From positions 102,501 to 140,435 of the forward strand of contig CACMBV010000003.1 of assembly GCA_902612125.1 (NCBI GenBank): a stretch of 37,935 nucleotides of DNA. The letters run 5' to 3'. Shown here piece by piece: positions 1-7,555 of the stretch. The notes beneath the pieces were generated by a model. It saw only the letters and a program-made list of their open reading frames with translations, was not told the DNA's origin and made no database searches. Position 1 is the stretch's first letter, and every line of letters starts with the position of its first letter. The stretch comes from an uncultured Verrucomicrobiota bacterium. Lineage in GTDB: Bacteria > Verrucomicrobiota > Verrucomicrobiia > Opitutales > Seribacteraceae. The position numbers and the translations under genes are program-made.

Positions 1-2
1 AT

Positions 3-146
3 TCTTCGGTACCTTCGCAGGAGTACGAGATGAGTTTCGCGTTAGAAATTTTAAGTGCAAACGGACAAGCTTCCTCTTTCACGACACCATCTTTTGTTGT
101 AGAGGAAAGTGCCGATATCAACAGTCTTACAAATTTTAGCTTCTAG
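3..146 (+). CDS. C-terminal end of an unidentified protein (5' truncated)
   Basis: Frame 3 is open from the window edge to a TAG at 144-146 and reads like coding sequence, with a mixed polar and hydrophobic composition ending in SADINSLTNFSF. Only about 47 residues are present and I do not recognise a family. The end overlaps the GTG start proposed for the next gene at 109, or lies 4 bp before the alternative GTG at 151, so the two genes are probably co-transcribed. The other two frames in this stretch either contain stops or read as unlikely protein. The full gene lies outside the window. Confidence 0.45.
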   Translation, partial: SSVPSQEYEMSFALEILSANGQASSFTTPSFVVEESADINSLTNFSF

Positions 147-1248
147 TTTTGTGCGTGTACCCGCAGCAATTTGTTTCGGGGTTTGTTTACTCGGCTTATT
201 AATTAATAAAATAGGCTTTACTCAAGAAGGCTCCCTTACATTAGAATACAGGGTCAAAGCAATTTTCTCGGAAAAGTCCAAATCGGTTGTCAGGGTCAAA
301 GCAACACGAGTTGCCAAGGCAGGTGAAAAAACTCGTAGATTTCTTAAGATCGGAAGTGGTTTTTTTATCAGTAAAGAGGGTCATGTTCTGACTACTGGTT
401 TGCTACCGAACGCCGACAGAGTATGGATTGAATATAATAAATCTTATCTTCTTGCAGAGGAGATTGGACATGATCCAATGTGTAATTTGTCTCTTCTAAA
501 GTTACTGGAACCTCCATTAAATCTAAGTTATGTGCGAGTAAATGAATTGTCTGAAAAAATTAGTGTGGGCTCGTTTCTCTTGGGCATAACCTTTGCCCTT
601 GAGTTTGAAGTTGGCCCAACACTTGGTCTTATGCAAAGCTATGAATATTCATTCGGTAAGAGACTTTTTCCCACGAGAATGATTCGATCTAGTTTAGCCC
701 TTGGTCCCGGGGAAGTGGGTGCTCCAGTTTTTGACCTAAATGGAAGATTTGTTGGTATAACTCATGCAGGTCTCCCAGATTTACAATCTTCCTTCTTACT
801 TCCAGCCAAAGCGTGCAAAAGAATTCGCGATGATTTATTGCTATCTGGGCAAGTTGAATTTGGTTGGTTTGGAATTACTACTACACGAAAACTTAATCAA
901 TCCAACAATTCTTTTGATATAGTTATTAGTGGATTTATTGATGATTCACCAGCAAGGGAATCAAATCTTGAGGTTGGTGATGTTCTTCTAGAGGTCGGAG
1001 GATTTCCGATTGAGACACAAGGGGATTTAGCAAACGCTAGTTTCTTTTCTGTCCCTGAAACTATATTGGAATTCAAAGTCAAAAGAGATGTAAAGGAAAT
1101 AATAATACCATTGAAGGTTGCTATTCGCTCCAAAAGTCAGAAATTAAGTAGGGTGTCTGCCAGCTCTGCACTTACTTTAACCGAGACAAATTCGAGTTCA
1201 GTTGCAGACCTGAATACCACAAATCCGGATATTCCAGTCAATTTTTAA
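109..1248 (+). CDS. HtrA/DegP-like trypsin-fold protein with PDZ domain, predicted catalytically inactive
   Basis: A 379-aa protein with an N-terminal hydrophobic segment (about residues 17-33, signal anchor or signal peptide), a trypsin-like double beta-barrel region (about 55-245) and a PDZ domain (about 250-340, with SGFIDDSPARESNLEVGDVL). The HtrA framework is clear: GSGFFISKEGHVLTT before the His site, HDPMCNLSLLKL at the Asp site and GPGEVGAPVFDLNGRFVGI at the Ser site. The three catalytic positions appear substituted: His by Leu (about 98), Asp by Asn (126), and the Ser of GNSGGP by Val (203). It is therefore likely a chaperone, adaptor or sensor in the periplasm rather than a protease. 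The start is GTG at 109, preceded by AGAGGAAA at very short spacing; GTG at 151 would avoid overlap with the upstream gene and still keep the hydrophobic segment. Fumarase follows 15 bp downstream. The Ser/Thr-rich last 40 residues look disordered. Confidence 0.8.
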   Translation: MPISTVLQILASSFVRVPAAICFGVCLLGLLINKIGFTQEGSLTLEYRVKAIFSEKSKSVVRVKATRVAKAGEKTRRFLKIGSGFFISKEGHVLTTGLLPNADRVWIEYNKSYLLAEEIGHDPMCNLSLLKLLEPPLNLSYVRVNELSEKISVGSFLLGITFALEFEVGPTLGLMQSYEYSFGKRLFPTRMIRSSLALGPGEVGAPVFDLNGRFVGITHAGLPDLQSSFLLPAKACKRIRDDLLLSGQVEFGWFGITTTRKLNQSNNSFDIVISGFIDDSPARESNLEVGDVLLEVGGFPIETQGDLANASFFSVPETILEFKVKRDVKEIIIPLKVAIRSKSQKLSRVSASSALTLTETNSSSVADLNTTNPDIPVNF

Positions 1249-1263
1249 GATCCCATAAAAGCG

Positions 1264-2848
1264 ATGAATGATTGTGATATAAAATGGAGAAAGCTGGATT
1301 ATATGCAATCAGCCGTAAATACTTCAGAGTTTCGAGGTGAAACTCTCTTGCATGTAGAGTCATCTGCACTAAAAGATTTAGCCAAGGAAGCTTTCCACGA
1401 CATTTCTCACTTCCTACGTTCAGGTCACCTACTGCAACTTCAATCTATTCTAAGAGACACGGATGCTTCATCCAATGACCGATTCGTTGCACTTGACTTA
1501 CTGAGAAATTCCCAGATTGCAGCTGAGGGAATACTCCCAATGTGTCAAGACACTGGTACTGCTATTGTTCTTGGAAAGAAGGGAAGGTTAGTATGGACGG
1601 ATGGGGGTGATGAGCATGCACTTTCCAAAGGTATTGCCAGCACCTATGCTTCAGACAATTTACGATTCTCTCAACTCGCTCCCCTGAGTATGTTTGATGA
1701 AAAAAACACTAAGTCTAATTTGCCTGCCCAGATTGATCTGATGCATACGGACGGAGATGAATATAATTTTCTTTTTATGGCTAAGGGAGGCGGCTCCGCG
1801 AACAAAACATTTTTGCATCAAGGAACGCCTTCTTTACTCAAAGAAGACCTTCTTCTTGAATATCTTGACGAGAGGATTGCTGCTCTTGGAACAGCAGCTT
1901 GCCCACCCTATCATTTGGCAATTGTCATTGGGGGTACTTCAGCTGAAACCAACCTAAAAACGGTCAAGCTAGCTTCTGCTCGTTACTTGGACAACTTACC
2001 AATCAAGGGGGATGGTAGGGGGGGGGGCAATCAGGTGTCCCGTAATTGAAGCAAAAATTTTGAAGATGACGCAGGATCGGGGTATTGGTGCCCAATTTGG
2101 AGGGAAATATTTTTGTTTGGATGTACGGGTCATTCGGCTTCCTAGGCACGGGGCCAGTTTGCCAATTGGTATAGGAGTAAGTTGCTCAGCTGATAGGCAA
2201 GCATTGGGCAAAATTACCAAAGAAGGTGTCTTCCTCGAACAACTAGAAACCAACCCGTCCAGATTTCTTCCCAAGATTGAAGAAAATGAAACAGAGCATG
2301 TGGTTGAAATTGACCTTAATCAGGGAATGAAAGGTGTGCTTGCTGAGCTTACAAAGTATCCTGTTAAAACAAGATTATCTCTGAATGGTCCATTGATTGT
2401 TGCGCGTGATCTGGCACATTCGCGGTTGCGCGAAAGATTAGATTCCGGAAAGGGTTTACCAGATTATTTTAAGGAATTTCCTATTTATTATGCCGGTCCA
2501 GCTAAGACTCCAGAGGGCTATGCCTCCGGTTCATTTGGCCCCACCACCGCAGGTAGAATGGATGCTTTTGTAAACAAATTTCAAGAGGCAGGGGGATCAA
2601 TGGTTATGCTGGCCAAAGGTAATCGTTCCAATATGGTGGTGCAAGCTTGTCAGAAGCATGGAGGTTTCTATCTAGGTAGTATTGGAGGATCTGCGGCCCG
2701 GCTAGCTCAAAAATGCATAAAAAAAGTTGAAACTGTCGAATACGAAGATCTCGGTATGGAAGCCATTCGAAAAATTGAAGTCAAAGACTTTCCTGCTTTC
2801 ATTATTACTGATGATAAGGGTAATGATTTTTTCTTGGGTAATGGATAA
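1264..2848 (+). pseudogene. fumA: class I fumarate hydratase, reading frame broken at a G10 tract
   Basis: Fumarase of the [4Fe-4S] class I type (fumarate to malate, TCA cycle, cytoplasm). The 5' part, 1264-2049, carries the alpha-domain hallmarks: [10 protein letters not shown] (cluster Cys 94), [29 protein letters not shown] (Cys 213). The 3' part, readable from 2012 to 2848 in the next frame, holds [33 protein letters not shown] (third cluster Cys) and the C-terminal beta domain with [11 protein letters not shown] and [12 protein letters not shown]. The parts join at the G run 2018-2027. Removing one G gives [16 protein letters not shown] and a continuous 527-aa chain, a normal length for single-chain class I enzymes. 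All expected motifs survive, so decay is unlikely; a homopolymer error or a slippage site is more plausible. The start is uncertain: ATG 1264 is used, and ATG at 1303 is the alternative. Neither has a clear ribosome binding site. Confidence 0.88.
2018..2027 (+). repeat. G10 homopolymer at the fumarase frame break
   Basis: Ten consecutive G, preceded by GTA and followed by CAATC. It is the longest G run in the window and lies exactly where the fumarase reading frame changes. One G fewer restores the frame. Confidence 0.95.
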
Positions 2849-3115
2849 AATACAGTTGGACCCCGGATAGCTTTAATTTGCTAGTTTCTTGTCACTTTTT
2901 TTAGTTTTCGAAATAATTTACCATTATAAAGGTAAGAGATTTGATCTATTATGAGTCGACATTTTGCTCTTGGGATACATGTATTCCAATCCTGTAATTT
3001 GTATATCGAAACAACTAAAAAGGAGCCGAAATTTTTTGAATAGGCAAAGCACTTTATCTTTACGGAATTTGCAGAAGAAAATTTTTAGGTTTATTCAACA
3101 GCAATTCTCTAAAAC

Positions 3116-3550
3116 TTAATCATTTGCGCTAAAATAATCTAGTGCACTTAAATATCCCCAATATCCCAAACCTGCAATAACACCTTTTGCAACTCCGGAA
3201 ATTAAGGATTTGTGCCTGAAATCTTCTCTGGCATAAATGTTTGACAAATGAACTTCAACAGTGTCGAGACCTGAGGCAACCACCGCATCCCTCAATGCTA
3301 CGCTTGTATGGGTAAATCCTCCAGGGTTGAGAATTAATCCTTTAAATCCGCAATCTGCCCATTTGTGGATCTTGTCAATCATCGAACCTTCATGATTCGA
3401 TTGGTAAGTATCCATTTCTAGGTCCATCGAATTTGCTTTGGCCACAACCAATTCTTCGATTTGAGCAAGAGTCGTTGAACCGTAGATTTCAGGTTCTCTT
3501 TTGCCTAAACGATCAAGATTGGGACCGTTTAATAATCCTATTTTGAGCAT
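3116..3550 (-). CDS. aroQ: type II 3-dehydroquinate dehydratase
   Basis: A 144-aa cytoplasmic enzyme of the shikimate pathway that converts 3-dehydroquinate to 3-dehydroshikimate. The whole family pattern is visible: NGPNLDRLGKREPEIYG at the N-terminus with catalytic Tyr23 on the flexible loop, YQSNHEG (49-55), LNPGGFTHTSVALRDA with the substrate-binding Asn75, EVHLSN with catalytic His101, and AREDFRHKS with the lid arginines. Length matches the usual 140-150 residues of this dodecameric class. It lies 45 bp downstream of the NIF3-family gene on the same strand, so the two may share a transcript. The 3' end faces the fumarase gene across about 265 bp in which I see no convincing gene or terminator. 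Confidence 0.96.
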   Translation of the reverse strand: MLKIGLLNGPNLDRLGKREPEIYGSTTLAQIEELVVAKANSMDLEMDTYQSNHEGSMIDKIHKWADCGFKGLILNPGGFTHTSVALRDAVVASGLDTVEVHLSNIYAREDFRHKSLISGVAKGVIAGLGYWGYLSALDYFSAND

Positions 3551-3595
3551 ATATTTTAAATAAATATTAAACCTTTAGAAATCGCAATTACTGAT

Positions 3596-4351
3596 TTACA
3601 AAGGGCATTGCGTGTCTATGAATTCAAAAGGTATACAGAAGTTTTCAGCAACTTCTTGTCCCAGTGCTTTAACTCCAAAAGTTTCAGTCGCATAATGGCC
3701 ACAAGTGTAGACATTTATTTTCATTTCTTGAGCTAAGTTGAAATGGCTTTGCTTGAGTTCACCGGTGATAAATGTATCAGCTTCATGATTTCGAAGCTGA
3801 TCAAAGGCACTTTGTCCAGAGCCAGAAAGAATGGCCACTTTGGCTGGTCGAGAAGGTCCGAATTCCATGCTTGTGATCCCCCAACTGAATAAATGATCAA
3901 GAGATGCTCTAAGATCTTTTCTGGAATTTGCGTAACTTGTAATCAGTCCGATGTCGGTTCCCTCATAAGCTAAGAATGTGCTGATGGGGGACAATTCAAG
4001 TTTTGAAGCAATGATTGCATTGTTTCCGATTTCTGGATGACAATCAAGTGGCAGATGCGAAGAGTAAATCGCAAGATTATGGTCCAGACAGAGTTTGATT
4101 TTTTCATAATTTGTTTGAGTTAACGGGGCAGGGGGCGCCCAATAAAGCCCATGGTGAACAATAAGAAAATCAATCCCCTTTTTGGAGGCTATCCTGAACG
4201 GAACTAAGCCAGCATCAACTGCGGCTCCCACTTTTTTGACTTCCCCATCATTTTCCACTTGTAATCCATTTAATGAACCTGGGAAATCTTTGATTTTGTA
4301 ACTAAATACACGACCATTACAGTAATCTACTAGTTTGGAAAGTGATGCCAT
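3596..4351 (-). CDS. NIF3-family (YbgI/DUF34) dinuclear metal-centre protein
   Basis: A 251-aa member of the NIF3/YbgI family, which forms toroidal hexamers with a dinuclear metal site; the biochemical role of most members is not settled. Visible metal-site motifs are DFLIVHHGLYW near the N-terminus, YSSHLPLDCHPEIGNN in the middle (His plus Asp) and NVYTCGHYATETFGVKAL at the C-terminus (His and Glu), with FITGELKQSHFNLA preceding it. I start at ATG 4351 (MASLSKLVDYCN), which matches the usual family N-terminus; a TTG at 4387 would add 12 residues without similarity. The upstream neighbour is the divergently transcribed tRNA gene. No domain insertion is seen between the two halves, so this is the short bacterial form. 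Confidence 0.9.
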   Translation of the reverse strand: MASLSKLVDYCNGRVFSYKIKDFPGSLNGLQVENDGEVKKVGAAVDAGLVPFRIASKKGIDFLIVHHGLYWAPPAPLTQTNYEKIKLCLDHNLAIYSSHLPLDCHPEIGNNAIIASKLELSPISTFLAYEGTDIGLITSYANSRKDLRASLDHLFSWGITSMEFGPSRPAKVAILSGSGQSAFDQLRNHEADTFITGELKQSHFNLAQEMKINVYTCGHYATETFGVKALGQEVAENFCIPFEFIDTQCPL

Positions 4352-4462
4352 AATTTCTTTTTTTTCAGAAAAGCCTCGATGAGGCAATGTGTGAGATAAA
4401 CAAAGTTTAAAAGTCTTTTATATTGCTTTCCTTGCAAAATTGACAATAATATTCAGCTTCCT

Positions 4463-4539
<77 letters not shown>

Positions 4540-4611
4540 AATTTAAATCAAACCCTACCTAAAAGAAAATTATTTCTCCCCGTTTGTTCGACGTGGGCTT
4601 TAAAAATAAAT

Positions 4612-5544
4612 ATGAACATTACAGTGAAAGATCTTTTGGACGCTGGTGTCCATTTTGGGCACCAACTCCGCAGATGGAATCCCAAATCCAAACCTTATGT
4701 CTTCGATAATCGTCACGGCATATCTATTATCGATCTAGAGAAGACATATGATCTTCTCGAAAATGCCTCCAAGGCGATTGAAGAGATTATTTCAAAAGGA
4801 AAACAAATTCTTCTGGTCGGAACCAAAAGACAAGCGGAGGAACCTCTACGTGAATTAGCCTCTGCGACAAACATGCCTTTTTGCGTCAACCGCTGGATGG
4901 GAGGTACTTTAACTAATTTTGAAACAGTCTCCACTAGCCTTGCCAAATATAAAAGCTTCCTTCGAATGGAAGAGGATGGAAGTCTTGATAAAATGCATGG
5001 TAAGGAAGTCGCTGCGATCAAGAGGCAAATGTCAAGGATGCAAAGAAATTTTGAGGGCTTGCTAAATCTTCAAGGTATTCCAGGTGCTCTTTTTGTAATC
5101 GACTCGCACAACGAGGCCATAGCGGTTGCTGAGGCAAACAGGCTGAGAATTCCTGTTATTGCACTGGTGGATAGTAATTCAGACCCAAGTGTGCTGTCCC
5201 ACCCAATTCCAGGCAATGATGATTCAGCCAAATCGATTCGCATAATTGTTGATGTGATTCTTGACGCAATTCAAAATGGTGCTTCCAAAAGGGTTGAAGC
5301 ACCTACTAAGAGGAAAGATATTACGCCAATAACTCAGGAACCAGATTTTGTTGACCAGGAGGATGAACCCGAAGTCACTTTACCCGAAGGTTATGACGAA
5401 AATGATTTCGATGATCGAAGGGACGAAGATAAAGATTCTAGCGAACCAGAGGGAAATAAGGTTGAGACTATTCAAGATTCCTCTTCCGCGGAAAATAATC
5501 CTCCTAAGAATGAAGAGCCCGCATCTGAGTTAGATCAGAATTAA
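4612..5544 (+). CDS. rpsB: 30S ribosomal protein S2 with long acidic C-terminal tail
   Basis: Small-subunit ribosomal protein S2. The N-terminal part has the family signature: DLLDAGVHFGHQLRRWNPK, then RWMGGTLTNFETV, the KLxR-type coiled-coil region around 120-145, and LFVIDSHNEAIAVAEANRL and IPVIALVDSNSDP. The conserved domain ends near residue 230. Residues about 232-310 form an extra tail very rich in Asp, Glu, Ser and Pro, probably disordered; S2 of E. coli is about 240 residues, so this tail accounts for the extra length. The upstream leader is A-rich with no Shine-Dalgarno. tsf follows after 22 bp, the usual rpsB-tsf operon. Confidence 0.97.
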   Translation: MNITVKDLLDAGVHFGHQLRRWNPKSKPYVFDNRHGISIIDLEKTYDLLENASKAIEEIISKGKQILLVGTKRQAEEPLRELASATNMPFCVNRWMGGTLTNFETVSTSLAKYKSFLRMEEDGSLDKMHGKEVAAIKRQMSRMQRNFEGLLNLQGIPGALFVIDSHNEAIAVAEANRLRIPVIALVDSNSDPSVLSHPIPGNDDSAKSIRIIVDVILDAIQNGASKRVEAPTKRKDITPITQEPDFVDQEDEPEVTLPEGYDENDFDDRRDEDKDSSEPEGNKVETIQDSSSAENNPPKNEEPASELDQN

Positions 5545-5566
5545 TTTATTCAGACCAAATACGAAA

Positions 5567-6403
5567 ATGTCAGATATAACAAAAGAAGCTGTAATGGACT
5601 TGCGCGAGAAAACCGGAGCCGGTCTTATAGATTGTAAGCGTGCCTTAGTAGAGAGTAATGGAGATTTGGAAGAAGCGATTTCAATTCTTCGTAAGAAGGG
5701 AATAGCGTCCGCTGCCAAAAAAGCAGGTCGTGAGGCTGGCGAAGGCATTATTTCAAATGCAGTGAGAAGTGATCGAAAAAAAGGAATTCTGGTAGAAGTG
5801 AATTGTGAAACAGATTTTGTTGCTAAAAATAAAGATTTCATAGATTTCTCTAAAGAAATTGCTGAAAGTTTGCTTGTCAATGCAGATGCCGATCTCGAAA
5901 ATAAGAGAACGGAACAGATTGGCAAAATTGGCGAGAATATCAAAATTTCAAGATCTGAATCCATCGTAATTGATTCTAATGGTATCGTGGAGTGTTATGT
6001 CCACACCGGTGCTAAAGTTGCGGTTATGATTTCAATTTTGTCCGGTGATCAACAGGAATTAAGTTCAAATGCAACTGTAGCACTGCTTGCGAAAGACCTT
6101 TGCATGCACATCGCCGCAGCATCTCCGGCTTGTGTTTGCAGAGAAGATATTGCAGAAGATCTTGTTTCTAAAGAGAAAGACATCGCAATGGCTCAAGCAG
6201 AGGGCAAACCACAACAAGCCATAGAAAAAATTGTGGCAGGAAAACTTGAGAAATTCTTTGCAGCTTCATGTTTACTGGAGCAGCCTTTTGTCAAAGATCC
6301 AAATTCTACAGTGAAAGAACTCCTTGCAAAAACTTCGACTGAAATTGGTTCCAACTTATCGGTTGATCGTTTTCTGCGGTTCCAAGTCGGAGAAAATAAC
6401 TAG
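5567..6403 (+). CDS. tsf: translation elongation factor Ts
   Basis: A 278-aa guanine-nucleotide exchange factor for EF-Tu, cytoplasmic. The N-terminal UBA-like domain is clear (VMDLREKTGAGLIDCKRAL, then GDLEEAISILRKKGIASA) and is followed by the core motif VEVNCETDFVAKNKDF, where EF-Ts contacts the EF-Tu nucleotide site. The C-terminal subdomain has PFVKDPNSTVKELL and ends in VDRFLRFQVGE. Length is normal for the two-subdomain bacterial form. It is downstream of rpsB, with which it is normally co-transcribed. Its stop is 3 bp from the stop of the convergent antiporter gene, so no room exists for a conventional terminator between the two; transcription of either may run into the other. Confidence 0.97.
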   Translation: MSDITKEAVMDLREKTGAGLIDCKRALVESNGDLEEAISILRKKGIASAAKKAGREAGEGIISNAVRSDRKKGILVEVNCETDFVAKNKDFIDFSKEIAESLLVNADADLENKRTEQIGKIGENIKISRSESIVIDSNGIVECYVHTGAKVAVMISILSGDQQELSSNATVALLAKDLCMHIAAASPACVCREDIAEDLVSKEKDIAMAQAEGKPQQAIEKIVAGKLEKFFAASCLLEQPFVKDPNSTVKELLAKTSTEIGSNLSVDRFLRFQVGENN

Positions 6404-6406
6404 TTA

Positions 6407-7426
6407 TCAAGAGTTCGCGACCCAAGTGGTCGCAGATGCGGCAATGTATAGCAGAAGAAGCATCATACCATGCTTTTTGGTGAGTTTTCTCCCAAGCATC
6501 CAAATGACCAATATTAAAGTGAAAAGAATCATCAATAGGTGATCAATCCAAGGATGAGAAGTTTCACAAAAGATTGGTCCGAGTATACCCGCAACACCCC
6601 CAACCAAACCAATATTAAATAGATTGGACCCAATGATATTACCCAAAAGCATGTGGGTTTCATTTTTTTTCAACAAGGCAATGGACGCGGCCAGTTCGGG
6701 TAAGCTCGTGCCTATGGCAATCAGTGTAAAACCAATTAGTTCATTCGGAATCCCTGCCAGTTCAGCGAGATTTTTTGAACCATAAACAAGAGATTCTGAA
6801 CCAAGCCATAACAATATACCTCCTAGAAAAATAAACAAAATAACCACAAGAATCGACTTATTTTCATTTTCCAATTTGTCTTGTACTTGGGATGTGTTTT
6901 TTCTATTTCTCATCGATACCAAACAAAGACTTCCTAGGTATCCGAAAATAAAAATGATCAAAATAATTCCTGCCTGAAAACCAAGTGCAGAAGTATGACT
7001 AAAGATTATGGAGGAACTAAATCCAAGTGTTGCAAGGGTTAGGAGCACTAACTGAATTGATTTGACCGCGCGGTGAGTATTCACTGGTTTGAAAAGTAAG
7101 GATATTCCTAAAATTAAGCCTATATTGGCAATATTTGAACCTATAATATTGCCTAAAACTAAACCACCTGCTCCGGAATTGATTGCCGAGATCGAAGTGA
7201 AAAGTTCAGGTGATGAAGTGGCAACGGAAACAATGGTGAGCCCAACTATGACTGGAGGAACTCCAAGTTTTCCTGCTAAAGTCGAGCAATTGTCAGAAAG
7301 AAAATCTCCTCCTTTTACTAACAAAAATAGTCCAAAAATACTCGAGCCAACTAGTAGAGCGAAAAACCCGAGAAATGAAATTTCCCTTAAGATTAGGCCC
7401 CAAATGTTAAATAGTTCGTACACCAA
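6407..7426 (-). CDS. calcium/sodium antiporter (CaCA family, YrbG-like)
   Basis: An inner-membrane cation exchanger of the Ca2+:cation antiporter family, about 339 aa with some ten hydrophobic segments arranged as two inverted halves. Both signature alpha-repeats are present: GLTIVSVATSSPELFTSI followed by LGNIIGSNIANIGLI in the first half, and GFTLIAIGTSLPELAASI followed by LGNIIGSNLFNIGLV in the second, each with the ion-coordinating Glu. A hydrophilic loop (MRNRKNTSQVQDKLENENK) separates the halves. No ATG occurs near the start; TTG 7426 or GTG 7423 begins just before the first membrane segment. It is divergent from ileS and convergent with tsf. The ion specificity cannot be told from sequence. 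Confidence 0.9.
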   Translation of the reverse strand: MVYELFNIWGLILREISFLGFFALLVGSSIFGLFLLVKGGDFLSDNCSTLAGKLGVPPVIVGLTIVSVATSSPELFTSISAINSGAGGLVLGNIIGSNIANIGLILGISLLFKPVNTHRAVKSIQLVLLTLATLGFSSSIIFSHTSALGFQAGIILIIFIFGYLGSLCLVSMRNRKNTSQVQDKLENENKSILVVILFIFLGGILLWLGSESLVYGSKNLAELAGIPNELIGFTLIAIGTSLPELAASIALLKKNETHMLLGNIIGSNLFNIGLVGGVAGILGPIFCETSHPWIDHLLMILFTLILVIWMLGRKLTKKHGMMLLLLYIAASATTWVANS

Positions 7427-7555
7427 TAGTGTGAAGTTTGCTATTATTGCCCCATATCAATTGCAAGGACAATCGAAAGTCAGGAATCCATCCTTGACTT
7501 AGACTCTTATTCCAACATCTTGCTTTCCTTCATATACATTTAGTAGCCGTTTTTC

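Noticed and set aside
3036-3119. 27-codon TTG-start frame after fumarase, with AAGGAG about 11 nt upstream
   Set aside because: Uses a rare start codon, is very short and basic, and overlaps the end of aroQ; no similarity recognised.
4440-4445. TTGACA as a -35 box for the initiator tRNA
   Set aside because: It lies only 17 nt before the first base of the tRNA, so no -10 box and leader could fit.
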